A DNA stretch of 64,000 nucleotides, from contig NZ_JACCBY010000006.1 in NCBI RefSeq assembly GCF_013409985.1, forward strand, positions 1-64,000. Reading direction: 5' to 3'. Numbering within the stretch: position 1 is the stretch's first letter; each line of letters starts with the position of its first letter. The position numbers and the translations under genes are program-made. Source of the stretch: Sphingomonas melonis (GTDB taxonomy: Bacteria; Pseudomonadota; Alphaproteobacteria; Sphingomonadales; Sphingomonadaceae). The notes under the pieces are model-generated. The model was not told the origin of the DNA. It did not search any database and saw nothing but the letters and a program-made list of their open reading frames with translations. This document shows positions 1 to 8,409 of the stretch, piece by piece.

Positions 1-91
1 GTCAATGTTCGTCTGCTCAAAGCCTGGCTCCCTTGCCCAGCCTTGAATCAGATCTTCAACTCAAACGGAATCCTATGAATGCAGACAGCGC

Positions 92-796
92 CTAGGCGTC
101 GACGGGCGCGCCCTGGGCGACTGCGACGAGCGAGCCGAAGATCGCCTCCAACATGGTCAGCGCCTGCGGGCTGAGCCGGATCGGCGTGTCTTCCATGATC
201 GGGCCGGGGCGTTCGAGCTCGACGAACCCGGCATTGCCGAGCGCCAGCAGCCAGCGGCGGGCGAGCAGCCAGTCGACCGCGATGCGGTCGGCGATCTCGC
301 GCCCCTGAATCGCCTTGGCCTCCGCCTCGGCAACATAGGCGCTGAGCAGGATTTCGGTTGCAGGATTGCCGATCAATGCCGAACCGAAAGACTGTTTGCC
401 GCTGCGGATCGCGCTGAGCAGCAGCCGCGCCATCCGCCATTGCGCCTCGACGCTCGAGGGCGAGGTGGTCTGTTCGCGCAGCGGCTGGCAGGTCACCGCG
501 AGCCGCAGATCGTCGCCGACCCCGATCCGCGAAACGTGGAGATTGACCCACAGGGCCTGGGCGTCGGGGCGGAGGTGGCGTTGTGTGAAGAAGCGCGGCT
601 CGCCGGTGTCGAGGATGCGCCGCAACTGGCGTTCGGCGGCGCTGCGATCGGCGTCGGCGAGCGTCGCGAGCACGTTGCGCCCGACGATCGCCTCGCGCGG
701 CAGGCCGAGGATCGTTTCATAGGCCGAATCGATCTCGATCACGGTAAGGTCGCGGGCGATCAGGCCATGCGCCGCCGGGCCGAGCGCCATCCTCAT
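92..796 (-). CDS. PAS domain protein with C-terminal winged-helix-like region
   Basis: This 234-residue protein has an N-terminal PAS fold (roughly residues 10-110, with the typical ILGLPREAIVGRNV helix and the LWVNLHVSRI strand). The C-terminal half (about 135-225) is helical and ends in an arrangement like a MarR-type winged helix (ADRIAVDWLLARRWLLALGNAGFVEL). PAS domains bind small ligands or cofactors and the C-terminal part could bind DNA, so a cytoplasmic one-component regulator is a reasonable inference. No effector kinase or cyclase domain is present. It is transcribed away from the GTA-like cluster, and the shared 395-bp upstream region could let it regulate that cluster, but nothing in the sequence proves this. 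The start ATG at 796 has only a weak ribosome-binding site. Confidence 0.75.
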   Translation of the reverse strand: MRMALGPAAHGLIARDLTVIEIDSAYETILGLPREAIVGRNVLATLADADRSAAERQLRRILDTGEPRFFTQRHLRPDAQALWVNLHVSRIGVGDDLRLAVTCQPLREQTTSPSSVEAQWRMARLLLSAIRSGKQSFGSALIGNPATEILLSAYVAEAEAKAIQGREIADRIAVDWLLARRWLLALGNAGFVELERPGPIMEDTPIRLSPQALTMLEAIFGSLVAVAQGAPVDA

Positions 797-1191
797 GATA
801 AATCGCTGTCTGTCAGGGGGTTGTCATCATTCGTCATGGTTAGGCGGTGTGTCCCCGATCCTGGTCCGGTCCGCTGAAGGCTGGCGCCCATCGTCGGCAG
901 CGGCTCGCATTACGAGCTACGATAGACCCGTTTGTGACACAATCTGTCGGACAGGTCGATGCGCGATTGCGTGGGATTATCGCACGTTAGACAGTCTGTT
1001 TGAGCCAGTGCAAAACGGATCGCGCCCGTGAAAGCAATCGTTATCCTATCTGGTACAAAGCGCTTGACATCGTCACGCTGATTGGGTACAGAACAGGAAC
1101 GATGAGGAATTGCGGGTCGGGCCGGAGCGATGGGGTGAAGCCCCGCCGCTGCCGGCCCGATCGCGTTCCGGGGTCTATGGGGGGGACGGCG
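797..1191. promoter_or_regulatory. Divergent intergenic region upstream of the GTA-like cluster
   Basis: This 395-bp stretch separates the leftward PAS gene from the rightward structural cluster. I see no convincing gene in it: small open frames overlap both strands but lack ribosome-binding sites and protein-like composition. It should contain the promoters for both directions; the best rightward candidate is annotated separately. Confidence 0.5.
1064..1092 (+). promoter_or_regulatory. Candidate sigma-70-type promoter for the GTA-like cluster
   Basis: A perfect TTGACA (-35) at 1064-1069 is followed after 17 bp by TACAGA (1087-1092), which matches 3 of 6 positions of the -10 consensus. It lies about 100 bp before the first cluster gene and points toward it. 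The spacing is ideal but the -10 is weak, so an activator may be needed. Confidence 0.4.
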
Positions 1192-1707
1192 ATGACGGAG
1201 AGGATCGCGGCACAGGGGAATGATGACGCGGGCGCGGGCGTCGCGCGCAGGGGTATCATGCTTCCCGAGCGCGGCCGACGCGTGCGGTGGACGGCGGCGC
1301 TGACCGGTGCATTCCTGGATCATCTGGCGCGCACCGGGAACATCCGCGCGGCGGCGGCGCATATCGGGGTCGATCACGCGCAGGTCTATTACCGGCAGCG
1401 GACCAACCCCGCCTTCGCCGCGGCCTGGCGCGCGGCGCTCGATGCGGGCTGCCTGACGATCAAGGCGCAGATGATCGCGCATATCCTGTCGGGCGGCGAT
1501 CCCGAGGCGACCGACACCGGCGCCGGCCGCGGCTTCGACTGGGCCAACGCCATGCGGCTGCTGACGCTGCACGAGCAGCCGCGGGCCGGGCGGGGCAGCC
1601 GCGGCGGACCGGCGCGACAGGTCGCGACGCGTGAGGAGAGCGATACGGTGATCCTGCAACGGCTGGCCGCACTCGCCAGCCGGAAGCAGCGGGAGGCGGC
1701 GGCATGA
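1192..1707 (+). CDS. Small terminase-like protein (GTA g1-like)
   Basis: A 171-residue protein with a helix-turn-helix-like segment near residues 35-70 (ALTGAFLDHLARTGNIRAAA, then HIGVDHAQVYYRQRTNPAFA), as in terminase small subunits and DNA-binding proteins at the head of tailed-phage packaging modules. It sits directly before the large terminase with a 4-bp overlap, the position of g1 in GTA clusters. The chosen ATG follows a G-rich ribosome-binding site; the frame is open further upstream, but that extension looks non-coding. By inference it would recognise DNA for packaging, or do so weakly, as in GTAs that package host DNA at random. Confidence 0.7.
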   Translation: MTERIAAQGNDDAGAGVARRGIMLPERGRRVRWTAALTGAFLDHLARTGNIRAAAAHIGVDHAQVYYRQRTNPAFAAAWRAALDAGCLTIKAQMIAHILSGGDPEATDTGAGRGFDWANAMRLLTLHEQPRAGRGSRGGPARQVATREESDTVILQRLAALASRKQREAAA

Positions 1708-3032
1708 GCGAGGCGCCCGCCGATGTGATCGCCCGGCTCGCGGCGCTGCCCGTGGCGGAGCGCGGGCCGCTGATCCGGTCGCTGCCGGTCCCGGTGCGGC
1801 GCGAACTGGCCGAACGCTGGCAGGGCGGCTGGGCGCAGGCCGGGCAGGTGCCGCCGGCCGCGGGCGACTGGCGGATCTGGCTGATCCGCGCCGGCCGCGG
1901 CTTCGGCAAGACGCGGGCGGGGGCGGAATGGGTCACCGCGCTGGCGCAGGTCGACGGCGACGCGCAGATCGCGCTGGTCGGGGCGACCGCGGCGGACGTG
2001 CGCCGGGTGATGATCGACGGCCCGAGCGGACTGCGCGCGGTCGCCAAGACCGGCCATATGCCGCGCTATACGATCACCCGGGGCGAGGTGCGCTGGCCCA
2101 ACGGGGCGGTGGCCCGCGTCTATTCGGCGGATGCGCCGGACCAGCTGCGCGGCCCCGAGCATAGCGCCGCCTGGTGCGACGAGCTGGCGAAATGGCGGCG
2201 CGGCGATGCCGCCTGGGACAATCTGATGATGGGGATGCGGCGCGGTGCGCAGCCGCGCATCCTGGTGACGACGACGCCGCGGCCGACCGCGCTGATGAAG
2301 CGGGTGCTGCGCACGCGCGGGCTGGTCGAGACGCGCGGCGCGACGCGCGACAACCCCTTCCTGCCCGAGGTCTTCGTCGATCATGTCGAGGAGGCCTATG
2401 GCGGCACCGCGCTCGGCCGGCAGGAGCTGGAGGGCGAGATGGTCGAGGATCTGGCCGGCGCCCTGTGGACGCGGGCGCGGATCGAGGCGAGCCGCGCCGT
2501 CGCGCCGGTCGCACTGGTGCGCGTCGTCGTCGGCGTCGATCCGCCGGCGGGGACGATCGACGGCGCGGCGGGCGACGCCTGCGGCATCGTCGCGGTCGGA
2601 CGCGACGGGGACGGCATCGCCTATGTGCTGGAGGATGCGAGCGTCGCGGCGGCGTCGCCGGAGGGCTGGGCGCGCGCGGTGGCGGATTGCGCGACGCGTC
2701 ACCATGCCGACCGGGTGGTGGCGGAGGCCAATCAGGGCGGCACGATGGTGCGATCGGTGCTGCTGGCGGCGGATGTCGCGCTGCCGGTGACGCTGGTGCG
2801 GGCGAGCCGCGGCAAGGTGGCGCGGGCCGAGCCGGTGGCGACGCTCTACGAGCGCGATCGGGTGCGGCATTGCGGGCGGTTCGCCGCGCTGGAGGACGAG
2901 ATGTGCGGGCTGCTCGCCGGTGGCGGCTATCACGGGCCGGGGCGCTCGCCGGACCGCGCCGACGCGCTGGTATGGGCGCTGAGCGAGTTGATGCTCGGGC
3001 GCCGCGCCACGGCGGGCGTGCGCGGCCTGTAG
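1704..3032 (+). CDS. Phage/GTA terminase large subunit (TerL)
   Basis: This 442-residue protein is the DNA-packaging motor. The N-terminal ATPase has a Walker A-like segment RAGRGFGKTRAG at about residues 60-71, a Walker B-like run ending AAWCDELAKW near 155, and the coupling motif VTTTPRPT near 190. The C-terminal RNase H-like nuclease part has acidic residues in VVGVDPPAG near 275 and in the last segment RSPDRADALVWAL. TerL cuts concatemeric or host DNA and pumps it into the prohead through the portal encoded next. Length and motif order match GTA g2 proteins of alphaproteobacteria. It overlaps the preceding gene by 4 bp and looks intact. Confidence 0.93.
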   Translation: MSEAPADVIARLAALPVAERGPLIRSLPVPVRRELAERWQGGWAQAGQVPPAAGDWRIWLIRAGRGFGKTRAGAEWVTALAQVDGDAQIALVGATAADVRRVMIDGPSGLRAVAKTGHMPRYTITRGEVRWPNGAVARVYSADAPDQLRGPEHSAAWCDELAKWRRGDAAWDNLMMGMRRGAQPRILVTTTPRPTALMKRVLRTRGLVETRGATRDNPFLPEVFVDHVEEAYGGTALGRQELEGEMVEDLAGALWTRARIEASRAVAPVALVRVVVGVDPPAGTIDGAAGDACGIVAVGRDGDGIAYVLEDASVAAASPEGWARAVADCATRHHADRVVAEANQGGTMVRSVLLAADVALPVTLVRASRGKVARAEPVATLYERDRVRHCGRFAALEDEMCGLLAGGGYHGPGRSPDRADALVWALSELMLGRRATAGVRGL

Positions 3033-3145
3033 CACGCGCGGCGGCGCGGTCGCGGTAATCGCGAAGACGCGAAGACCGACGGGGGCGCATCGGCGGGCGC
3101 GTGCGGCGACGACGAGGGCGCCTCGACATATCAGGGGAGATCATC

Positions 3146-4246
3146 ATGCGGTTGTTCGGACGCAGGCCGGCGCGCGAGGGCGGGCGGCCGGCCTTGTCGC
3201 GCACGGGAACGGGCGTGGCGCTGGGCGAGTGGCCGCGCTCCTACGAGGCGCAGGTGCGCGACGCCTTTGGCGGCAACGCCGTCGCGCAGCGTGCGGTGAA
3301 GCTGGTCGCGGAAAGCGTCGCGGCGGCGCCGATCGCGGCGAGCGAGCCGGCGCTCGCCGCTTTGGTCGCGGCGCGATCGGGTGGCCAGGTGCTGCTGGAG
3401 AGCGCGGCGGCGCAACTGCTGCTGCACGGCAATGCCTATGTGCAATTGCTGCGCGACGGCGAGGGCGGGGTGGCGGCGCTCTATGCGCTGCGACCCGAGC
3501 GGGTCACCGCCGAACTCGACGCGAGCGGCTGGCCGACCGCCTATGTCTATCGCGTCGGCGAGCGGCGGACGCGGCTCGATGCCGAGGGGCCGCGGCCCGA
3601 TGTGGTGCACGTCCGCAGCTTCAATCCGACCGACGACCATTATGGCATCGGCTGCCTCGGCGCGGCGGCGGGGGCGGTCGCGGTCCACAATGCCGCGGCA
3701 CGCTGGAACAAGGCGCTGCTCGACAATGCGGCGCGGCCATCGGGCGCGCTGGTCTACGACTCCGGCGACGGCGCGGCGCTGGCGCCCGAACAGTTCGAGC
3801 GGCTGAAGGCGGAGATGGAGGCGGGCTTCGCCGGCGCCGGCAATGCCGGGCGGCCGATGCTGCTGGAGGGCGGGCTGCGCTGGCAGCCGCTGTCGCTGAG
3901 CCCCGCCGACATGGACTTCGTCGGGCTGAAGGCGGCGGCGGCGCGCGAGATCGCGCTTGCCTTCGGCGTGCCGCCGATGCTGCTCGGGCTGCCCGGCGAT
4001 GCGACCTACGCCAATTATCGCGAGGCCAATCGCGCGCTGTGGCGGCTGACGGTGCTGCCGCTCGCCGCGACGATCCTAGCCGGGCTGGCGCAGGGCCTGG
4101 GCGGCTGGTTCGCAGGGGCGACGCTGGCGGTCGACCCCGATCGCGTGCCGGCGCTGAGCGAGGATCGCGAGCGGTTGTGGGCGAGCGTCGCCGCCGCCGA
4201 CTTCCTGTCGGACGACGAGAAACGGACCATGGTGGGAGTAGGATGA
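3146..4246 (+). CDS. Phage/GTA portal protein (HK97 family)
   Basis: A 366-residue portal protein that forms the dodecameric DNA entry ring at one head vertex. Family features are the early segment SYEAQVRDAFGGNAVAQRAV, the LLLHGNAYVQLL strand-helix, the VVHVRSFNPTDDHYGIGCL segment and the C-terminal GVPPMLLGLPGDATYANYREA motif typical of HK97-type portals. The ATG at 3146 was chosen because AGGGGAG lies just upstream; an in-frame ATG at 3101 has no such site. It is shorter than many lambdoid portals but normal for GTA g3. It overlaps the next gene by 4 bp (ATGA). Confidence 0.93.
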   Translation: MRLFGRRPAREGGRPALSRTGTGVALGEWPRSYEAQVRDAFGGNAVAQRAVKLVAESVAAAPIAASEPALAALVAARSGGQVLLESAAAQLLLHGNAYVQLLRDGEGGVAALYALRPERVTAELDASGWPTAYVYRVGERRTRLDAEGPRPDVVHVRSFNPTDDHYGIGCLGAAAGAVAVHNAAARWNKALLDNAARPSGALVYDSGDGAALAPEQFERLKAEMEAGFAGAGNAGRPMLLEGGLRWQPLSLSPADMDFVGLKAAAAREIALAFGVPPMLLGLPGDATYANYREANRALWRLTVLPLAATILAGLAQGLGGWFAGATLAVDPDRVPALSEDRERLWASVAAADFLSDDEKRTMVGVG

Positions 4247-4548
4247 TGAGCGAGGTTCTGGCGCAACTGATGGCGCAGGCGGCGCGCGAGGGCAGCAACA
4301 TCGCGACGATGCGCGCGATCGCCGAGGAGGCGGGCGAACTGTCGGCGATGCGCGCGCTCAAGCGGCTCGGGCTGGGCGACGAGGAGGCGCGCGACGATCT
4401 CGCCGCGCTGCGCGAGCTGCTCGGCGCGTGGCGCGATGCCAAACGGTCGGCCTGGAAGGCGGTGGCGGGCTGGATGATGCGGATCGCCGGTGCGCTGCTG
4501 CTTGCCGGGCTGGCGGTGAAGCTCGGGTTCCGGGCGTGGCTGGCGTGA
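4243..4548 (+). CDS. DUF6127-type small membrane protein (g3.5 position)
   Basis: A 101-residue, helix-rich protein between portal and prohead protease. The first 70 residues are charged and helical (AEEAGELSAMRALKRLGLGD). The last 25 are hydrophobic (AGALLLAGLAVKLGFRAWLA) and look like one membrane segment. I recognise it as DUF6127-like, a family I recall from sphingomonad GTA-like clusters; its function is unknown to me. It starts at the ATGA overlap with the portal stop and ends in a GTGA overlap with the protease, so it is translationally coupled on both sides. Confidence 0.7.
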   Translation: MMSEVLAQLMAQAAREGSNIATMRAIAEEAGELSAMRALKRLGLGDEEARDDLAALRELLGAWRDAKRSAWKAVAGWMMRIAGALLLAGLAVKLGFRAWLA

Positions 4549-4919
4549 GCGCGGCGGTGCGGTTCGGCGGCTATGCGGCGCTGTTCGACCGCGCCGACCG
4601 GGCCGGCGACGTGATGCGCGCGGGCGCCTTCGCCGATGCCGGCGCGGTGCCGCTGCTGTGGCAGCATTGCGGGCGCCCGGTCGGCCGGATCGTCGCCATC
4701 GGCGAGGACGCGCGCGGGCTGCGCGTCGCGGGCGAGGTCGAGGAGCCCGGTGTCGCGGCGCTGGTACTCCGGGGTGCGATCGACGGACTGTCGGTCGGCT
4801 ACCGGCCGCTGCGCGTCGCGCAGGGCGCGCGGCGCGAACTGCTGCGCGTGGCGCTGGTCGAGGTGAGCCTCGTGCCGGTGCCGATGCAGCCGGGGGCGCG
4901 GATCGACCGGGTCGACTGA
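4545..4919 (+). CDS. HK97-family prohead protease (GTA g4-like)
   Basis: This 124-residue serine protease is expected to remove the scaffold or N-terminal segment of the capsid protein during maturation. The family pattern FGGYAALFDRADRAGD, the LWQHCGRPVGRI segment with the likely catalytic His, and GAIDGLSVGYRP with the likely catalytic Ser are all present, followed by the VEVSLVPVPM strand. The GTG start at 4545 overlaps the preceding stop. It is short for a prohead protease but normal for GTA clusters. The capsid gene follows 35 bp later with its own strong ribosome-binding site. Confidence 0.88.
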   Translation: MSAAVRFGGYAALFDRADRAGDVMRAGAFADAGAVPLLWQHCGRPVGRIVAIGEDARGLRVAGEVEEPGVAALVLRGAIDGLSVGYRPLRVAQGARRELLRVALVEVSLVPVPMQPGARIDRVD

Positions 4920-4954
4920 TCCGGCCCGCAGGGTTTTCAACGAGGAGAATGAAG

Positions 4955-6004
4955 ATGGACGTGGTCGATCGGCCGGCGTTGGACGGCGCGCGCATGGCGC
5001 GGGGGGACGGTGCGCGCATGACGCGGGGGGACGGCGCGCGCGTGGCGCAGGCGGACGGGGCCTTCGAGGGCTTCGTGCGGCAGGGCGCGACGCTGGAGAT
5101 GAAGGCGTTCACCGGGGTGAGCGGCGATGCGGGCGGCTATGCGGTGCCGCGCGAGATCGATGCGCAGATCGCGCGGGTGCTGACCGGCGCCTCGCCGATC
5201 CGCGCCATCGCCAATGTCGTGCAGGTCGGCTCGGCGGGCTATCGCAAGCTGATCACCACCGGCGGCACGCCGTCGGGCTGGGCGAGCGAGACCGGGCCGC
5301 GGCCGGAGACCGCGACGCCGGTGTTCACCGAACTGGCGCCGCCGATGGGCGAGCTGTACGCCAATCCGTCGGCGAGCCAGGCGATGCTCGACGATGCGGC
5401 TTTCGATGTCGAGCAATGGCTGGCGGACGAGATCGCCGTCGAATTCGCCAAGGCGGAAGGCGCGGCGTTCGTTGCCGGCAACGGCGTCAACCGGCCGCGC
5501 GGCTTCCTCAGCCAGCCGGTCTCGACCGCGGGCGACGGGGTGCGGTCGCTGGGGACGCTGCAATATCTCCCCTCGGGTGCGGCGAGCGATTTCGGCGGCG
5601 CGCCCGACGAGCGGCTCATCGACCTGATGCAGAGCCTGCGCGCGCCCTATCGCCAGGGGGCGAGCTGGGTGATGAACGCCAATACGCTGGCGCGCATCCG
5701 CAAGCTGAAGGGGAATGACGGCCATCCGCTGTGGCAGCCGGGCCTTGCCGAGGGGCAGCCGGCGCGGCTGCTCGGCTATCCCGTCGTCGAGGCGGAGGAC
5801 ATGCCCGACATCGCCGCCAACGCGCTCGCCATCGCCTTCGGCAATTTCGCCGCGGGCTATCTGATCGCCGAGCGCGCCGAGACCGCGATCCTGCGCGATC
5901 CCTACACCAACAAGCCGTTCGTCAGCTTCTACGCGACGCGGCGGGTCGGCGGCTGCGTCGCCGACAGCGAGGCGATCAAGCTGATGAAGTTCGCCACCGC
6001 CTGA
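4955..6004 (+). CDS. HK97-fold major capsid protein (GTA g5-like)
   Basis: A 349-residue HK97-type capsid protein. Recognisable parts are the start of the mature region (GGYAVPREIDAQIARVL), the E-loop area, the GNGVNRPRGFLSQP turn, WVMNANTLARIRKLK and LLGYPVVEAEDMPDIA. The ATG at 4955 was chosen because AGGAG at 4943-4947 is ideally spaced; the ATG at 4949 is too close. The N-terminal 50 residues, probably removed by the upstream protease, contain three 8-residue repeats. It is the more highly expressed class of gene in such clusters, consistent with its strong ribosome-binding site. Confidence 0.93.
   Translation: MDVVDRPALDGARMARGDGARMTRGDGARVAQADGAFEGFVRQGATLEMKAFTGVSGDAGGYAVPREIDAQIARVLTGASPIRAIANVVQVGSAGYRKLITTGGTPSGWASETGPRPETATPVFTELAPPMGELYANPSASQAMLDDAAFDVEQWLADEIAVEFAKAEGAAFVAGNGVNRPRGFLSQPVSTAGDGVRSLGTLQYLPSGAASDFGGAPDERLIDLMQSLRAPYRQGASWVMNANTLARIRKLKGNDGHPLWQPGLAEGQPARLLGYPVVEAEDMPDIAANALAIAFGNFAAGYLIAERAETAILRDPYTNKPFVSFYATRRVGGCVADSEAIKLMKFATA
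4985..5056 (+). repeat. Three imperfect 24-bp tandem repeats in the capsid gene
   Basis: Units at 4985-5008, 5009-5032 and 5033-5056 encode GARMARGD, GARMTRGD and GARVAQAD. The first two differ at only two bases. They fall in the predicted cleaved N-terminal arm of the capsid protein, so copy number may vary without harming the mature shell. Confidence 0.85.
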
Positions 6005-6042
6005 CCGCGGCGCGCGATCGGTTCGGGGGACAGGAGGCACGG

Positions 6043-6516
6043 ATGGAGGGGGCGATACGCGCCGCGGCGGCGGCCGCGGCGGACTATCTGCGGATGGGGG
6101 AGGCGGATGCGGTGCTCGGCCGGGCGGCGGCGGCGGCGCTGGCGCTGGCGGAGGCGTTCTGCGGGCAGCGGCTGATCGTGCGCGGGTTCGAGCAGCCGCT
6201 CGTCGCCGCGCCCGGCTGGCAGCGGCTGGCGGAACTGCCGGTGCGGGCGATCACCGCACCGGCGGCGGGCGTGGCGGTCGACATCGATGCGCAGGGCATC
6301 GGCTGGGTGCGGACCGGGGCGGCGGTGACGATGGCCTATTCCGCCGGGCTGGCGGCGGGCTGGGACACGCTCGGCGCGCCGCTGCAACAGGGGGTGGTGC
6401 TGCTCGCCGCGCATCTGTTCGAGCATCGCGACGGGCGGGTCGCACCGCCCGCCGCGGTGGCGGCGCTGTGGCGGCCGTATCGGCGGATGCGGCTGTCCGC
6501 GGAGGCGCGGCGGTGA
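6043..6516 (+). CDS. Head-tail connector protein (GTA g6-like)
   Basis: A 157-residue, alanine-rich protein with the layout of gp6-type head-tail connectors: an N-terminal helical part (RAAAAALALAEAFCGQRLIV), a central strand region (WQRLAELPVRAIT, GIGWVRTGAAVTMAYSAG) and a C-terminal helix (QQGVVLLAAHLFEHRDG). The protein should form a ring below the portal. The start at 6043 follows AGGAGG. The gene ends in a GTGA overlap with a DUF3168 gene, so no separate stopper gene (g7) lies between them. Confidence 0.8.
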   Translation: MEGAIRAAAAAAADYLRMGEADAVLGRAAAAALALAEAFCGQRLIVRGFEQPLVAAPGWQRLAELPVRAITAPAAGVAVDIDAQGIGWVRTGAAVTMAYSAGLAAGWDTLGAPLQQGVVLLAAHLFEHRDGRVAPPAAVAALWRPYRRMRLSAEARR

Positions 6517-6896
6517 GCGCGGGGGCGGTGCTGTATGCGGCGGTGCTCGCGCATCTGCGGCGGCAGACGCGGGTGTTCGCCGCGCCGCCGCTGCGCGCGG
6601 CGATGCCGCGGGTGGTGCTCGACGACCCGGTGCTGGCCGCGGCGGATGCGAGCGGCGTCACCGGCCGCATCGGGACGATCGCCGTGACCTATGACGACAT
6701 CGGCGAGCAGCCCGACCGGCTGCGCGCGCTGATCGCCGCGGTCGAGACGGCGATGGCGACCATGCCCGTCGACCTCGGCGCCGAGGGGTGGCGGCTCGCC
6801 GGGCTGCGGCTGGCGCGCAGCCGGCTGGTGCGCGGCAAGGCCGAGCATTGGACCGGCACCAGCGCGTTCGCGGTGCGGATGTTTCGGATCAACTGA
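6513..6896 (+). CDS. DUF3168 tail terminator-like protein (GTA g8-like)
   Basis: This 127-residue protein matches the DUF3168 pattern: an N-terminal helix (VLYAAVLAHLRRQTRVF), RVVLDDPVL, then strands and RLRALIAAVETAM and a final domain ending TSAFAVRMFRI. DUF3168 proteins cap the tail tube and join it to the head. The GTG start overlaps the preceding stop. It directly follows the g6-like gene, where RcGTA has g7 and then g8. Confidence 0.78.
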   Translation: MSAGAVLYAAVLAHLRRQTRVFAAPPLRAAMPRVVLDDPVLAAADASGVTGRIGTIAVTYDDIGEQPDRLRALIAAVETAMATMPVDLGAEGWRLAGLRLARSRLVRGKAEHWTGTSAFAVRMFRIN

Positions 6897-6907
6897 GGAG
6901 ACAGATG

Positions 6908-7315
6908 ATGGCGGTGGAACGGGGCAGTGCGTTCCTGCTCAAGATCGGCGACGGCGCGCAGGTGCCGGCGTTCGCGACGGTGGCGGGGCTGCGCACGACG
7001 CAGATGAGCGTCAACGGCGAGGCGGTGGTGGTGACCAACAAGGATTCGGGCGGCTGGCGGCAGTTGCTGTCGGGCGCGGGCGTGCGCAGCGTCAGCGTGT
7101 CGGGCGCCGGCGTGTTCACCGGCTCCGCCGCCGAGGCGCGGATCAAGGGCCATGCGCTCGCCGGCACGATCGACGACTATCGGCTGAGCTTCGAGAGCGG
7201 CGACAGCATGACCGGGCGGTTCCTGGTCACCAAGCTCGACTATGCCGGCGATTTCAACGGCGAGCGATCCTATACGGTGAGCCTGGAGAGTTCCGGGCCG
7301 GTGGTGGCGTCGTGA
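6908..7315 (+). CDS. Major tail tube protein (GTA g9-like)
   Basis: A 135-residue tail tube protein of the TP901-1/GTA type. It shows the typical beta-rich plan: RGSAFLLKIGDGAQVPAFATVAGLRTT, the VTNKDSGGWRQLL segment, SGAGVFTGSAAEARI and LVTKLDYAGDFNGERSYTVSLESSG. Rings of this protein should stack into a non-contractile tail. GAGGAG lies 7 bp before the ATG at 6908; an ATG three bases earlier is also possible. It overlaps the next gene by 4 bp. Confidence 0.88.
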   Translation: MAVERGSAFLLKIGDGAQVPAFATVAGLRTTQMSVNGEAVVVTNKDSGGWRQLLSGAGVRSVSVSGAGVFTGSAAEARIKGHALAGTIDDYRLSFESGDSMTGRFLVTKLDYAGDFNGERSYTVSLESSGPVVAS

Positions 7316-7629
7316 GCGGCGCGGGTGCGAACCCGGCGCGCGGTGAATGCGCGCTGCGCGTCGACGGGTGCGAGCTGGTGCTGCGGCCGTCATTCCAGGC
7401 GCTGGTGGCGGCGGAGCAGGAGCTGGGCTCGCTGTTCGACCTCGTCGCGCGCGCGGCGGAGGGCAAGCTCGGCATCGGCGAGCTGGCCGCGCTGTTCTGG
7501 CATTGCCTGCGCGAACTGCCCGAGGGGATGACGCGCGAGCGGCTGGGCGAGGCGCTGATCGGGGTCGGGCTGGCGAAGCTGGCGCCGGTGCTGCGCGACC
7601 TGCTCCACCAGATCCTGGCGGGGCGATGA
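7312..7629 (+). CDS. GTA family tail assembly protein (g10-like)
   Basis: A 105-residue protein with the pattern of the gene-transfer-agent TAC/GTA_TIM-associated family (g10): GECALRVDGCELVLRPSFQALVAAEQ followed by LFDLVARAAEGKLGIGELAALFWHCLRE. In tailed phages the small pair between tube and tape-measure genes acts as chaperones for tape-measure assembly. The GTG start is embedded in the previous stop and its own stop overlaps the next ATG. Confidence 0.8.
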   Translation: MSGAGANPARGECALRVDGCELVLRPSFQALVAAEQELGSLFDLVARAAEGKLGIGELAALFWHCLRELPEGMTRERLGEALIGVGLAKLAPVLRDLLHQILAGR

Positions 7630-7826
7630 GCGGCTTTGCCGAAGCGGCGGTGCGGCTGGCGGGGGCGGCCGGGGCGGTGTTGGGGTGGAGCCCCGACGCC
7701 TTCTGGCGGGCGACGCCGGCCGAGCTGGCGGCGGTGGTGACGGCGGCGCGCGGCGGCGGGGCGGCGGTGACGCCGCCCGATGCCGCGACGCTGGCGGCGA
7801 TGCGGGAGGCGTTTCCGGATGGATGA
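7626..7826 (+). CDS. Tail assembly chaperone (GTA g10.1-like)
   Basis: A 66-residue protein with the short pattern common to g10.1/phage TAC proteins: FAEAAVRLAGAAGAVLGWSPDAFW, then TPAELAAVVTAA. It probably works with the preceding product to fold or load the tape measure. It overlaps the genes on both sides, by 4 bp and 8 bp. No slippery frameshift signal was recognised between the two chaperone genes. Confidence 0.75.
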   Translation: MSGFAEAAVRLAGAAGAVLGWSPDAFWRATPAELAAVVTAARGGGAAVTPPDAATLAAMREAFPDG

Positions 7827-8409
7827 GGTGGAGCGGATGGTGGTCGGCGTGCGCGCCGACACGGCCGGCTTCGCGCGCGAGGTCGAGGCGATGCGGGGGA
7901 CGCTGGAAGGCGCGCTCGGCGCCGGGGCGGAGCGGGCGGGCCGGTCGATCGAGAGCGCGCTGCTGCACGCGGTGCGCAGCGGCAAGTTCGGCTTCGAGGA
8001 GCTGAAGGGCGTGGCGCTCGCGGCGATGGCGCAGATCGCCAAGGCGGCGCTGCACGCCGGCGTCGGCGCGGTGCTGGGTGGCGGCGGCGGCCGCGGCGGC
8101 GGTGGCGGGGGCGGCGACGGTGCGGGAGAGCGGTCGGCGCTGGCCGATCTGCTGGCCGGGCTGGGCCTGCCGGGGCGTGCGACCGGCGGGCCGGTGGTGG
8201 CGGGGCGCGGCTATGTCGTCGGCGAGCGCGGGCCGGAACTGTTCGTGCCGACGGCGAGCGGACGCGTCGAGACCGCGGTGCCGGCGGCGGGTGCGCGCGA
8301 CGTGCGCGTGACGATCCATGTGCAGGCCGGCGCGGGGGAGGCGCCGGCGGCGATGGAACGGTCGAGCCGCCAGATCGCGCGCGCGGTGCGGGCGGCGCTG
8401 GAGGGATGA
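7819..8409 (+). CDS. Short tape-measure/minor tail protein (GTA g11-like)
   Basis: A 196-residue protein. The N-terminal part VERMVVGVRADTAGFAREVEAM is typical of tape measures, a helical middle (LKGVALAAMAQIAKAALHAG) leads into a glycine-rich hinge near residues 88-105, and the C-terminal segment ATGGPVVAGRGYVVGERGPELFVP is a signature of GTA/phage tape-measure C termini. The protein is far shorter than phage tape measures, as in RcGTA, which predicts a short tail. It is the last gene of the first block before the hydrolase gene that interrupts the cluster. Confidence 0.85.
   Translation: MDEVERMVVGVRADTAGFAREVEAMRGTLEGALGAGAERAGRSIESALLHAVRSGKFGFEELKGVALAAMAQIAKAALHAGVGAVLGGGGGRGGGGGGGDGAGERSALADLLAGLGLPGRATGGPVVAGRGYVVGERGPELFVPTASGRVETAVPAAGARDVRVTIHVQAGAGEAPAAMERSSRQIARAVRAALEG

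Noticed and set aside
1389..3035. 548-codon minus-strand frame opposite the terminase genes
   Set aside because: Mirror of TerL with no family motif and low-complexity His/Arg content.
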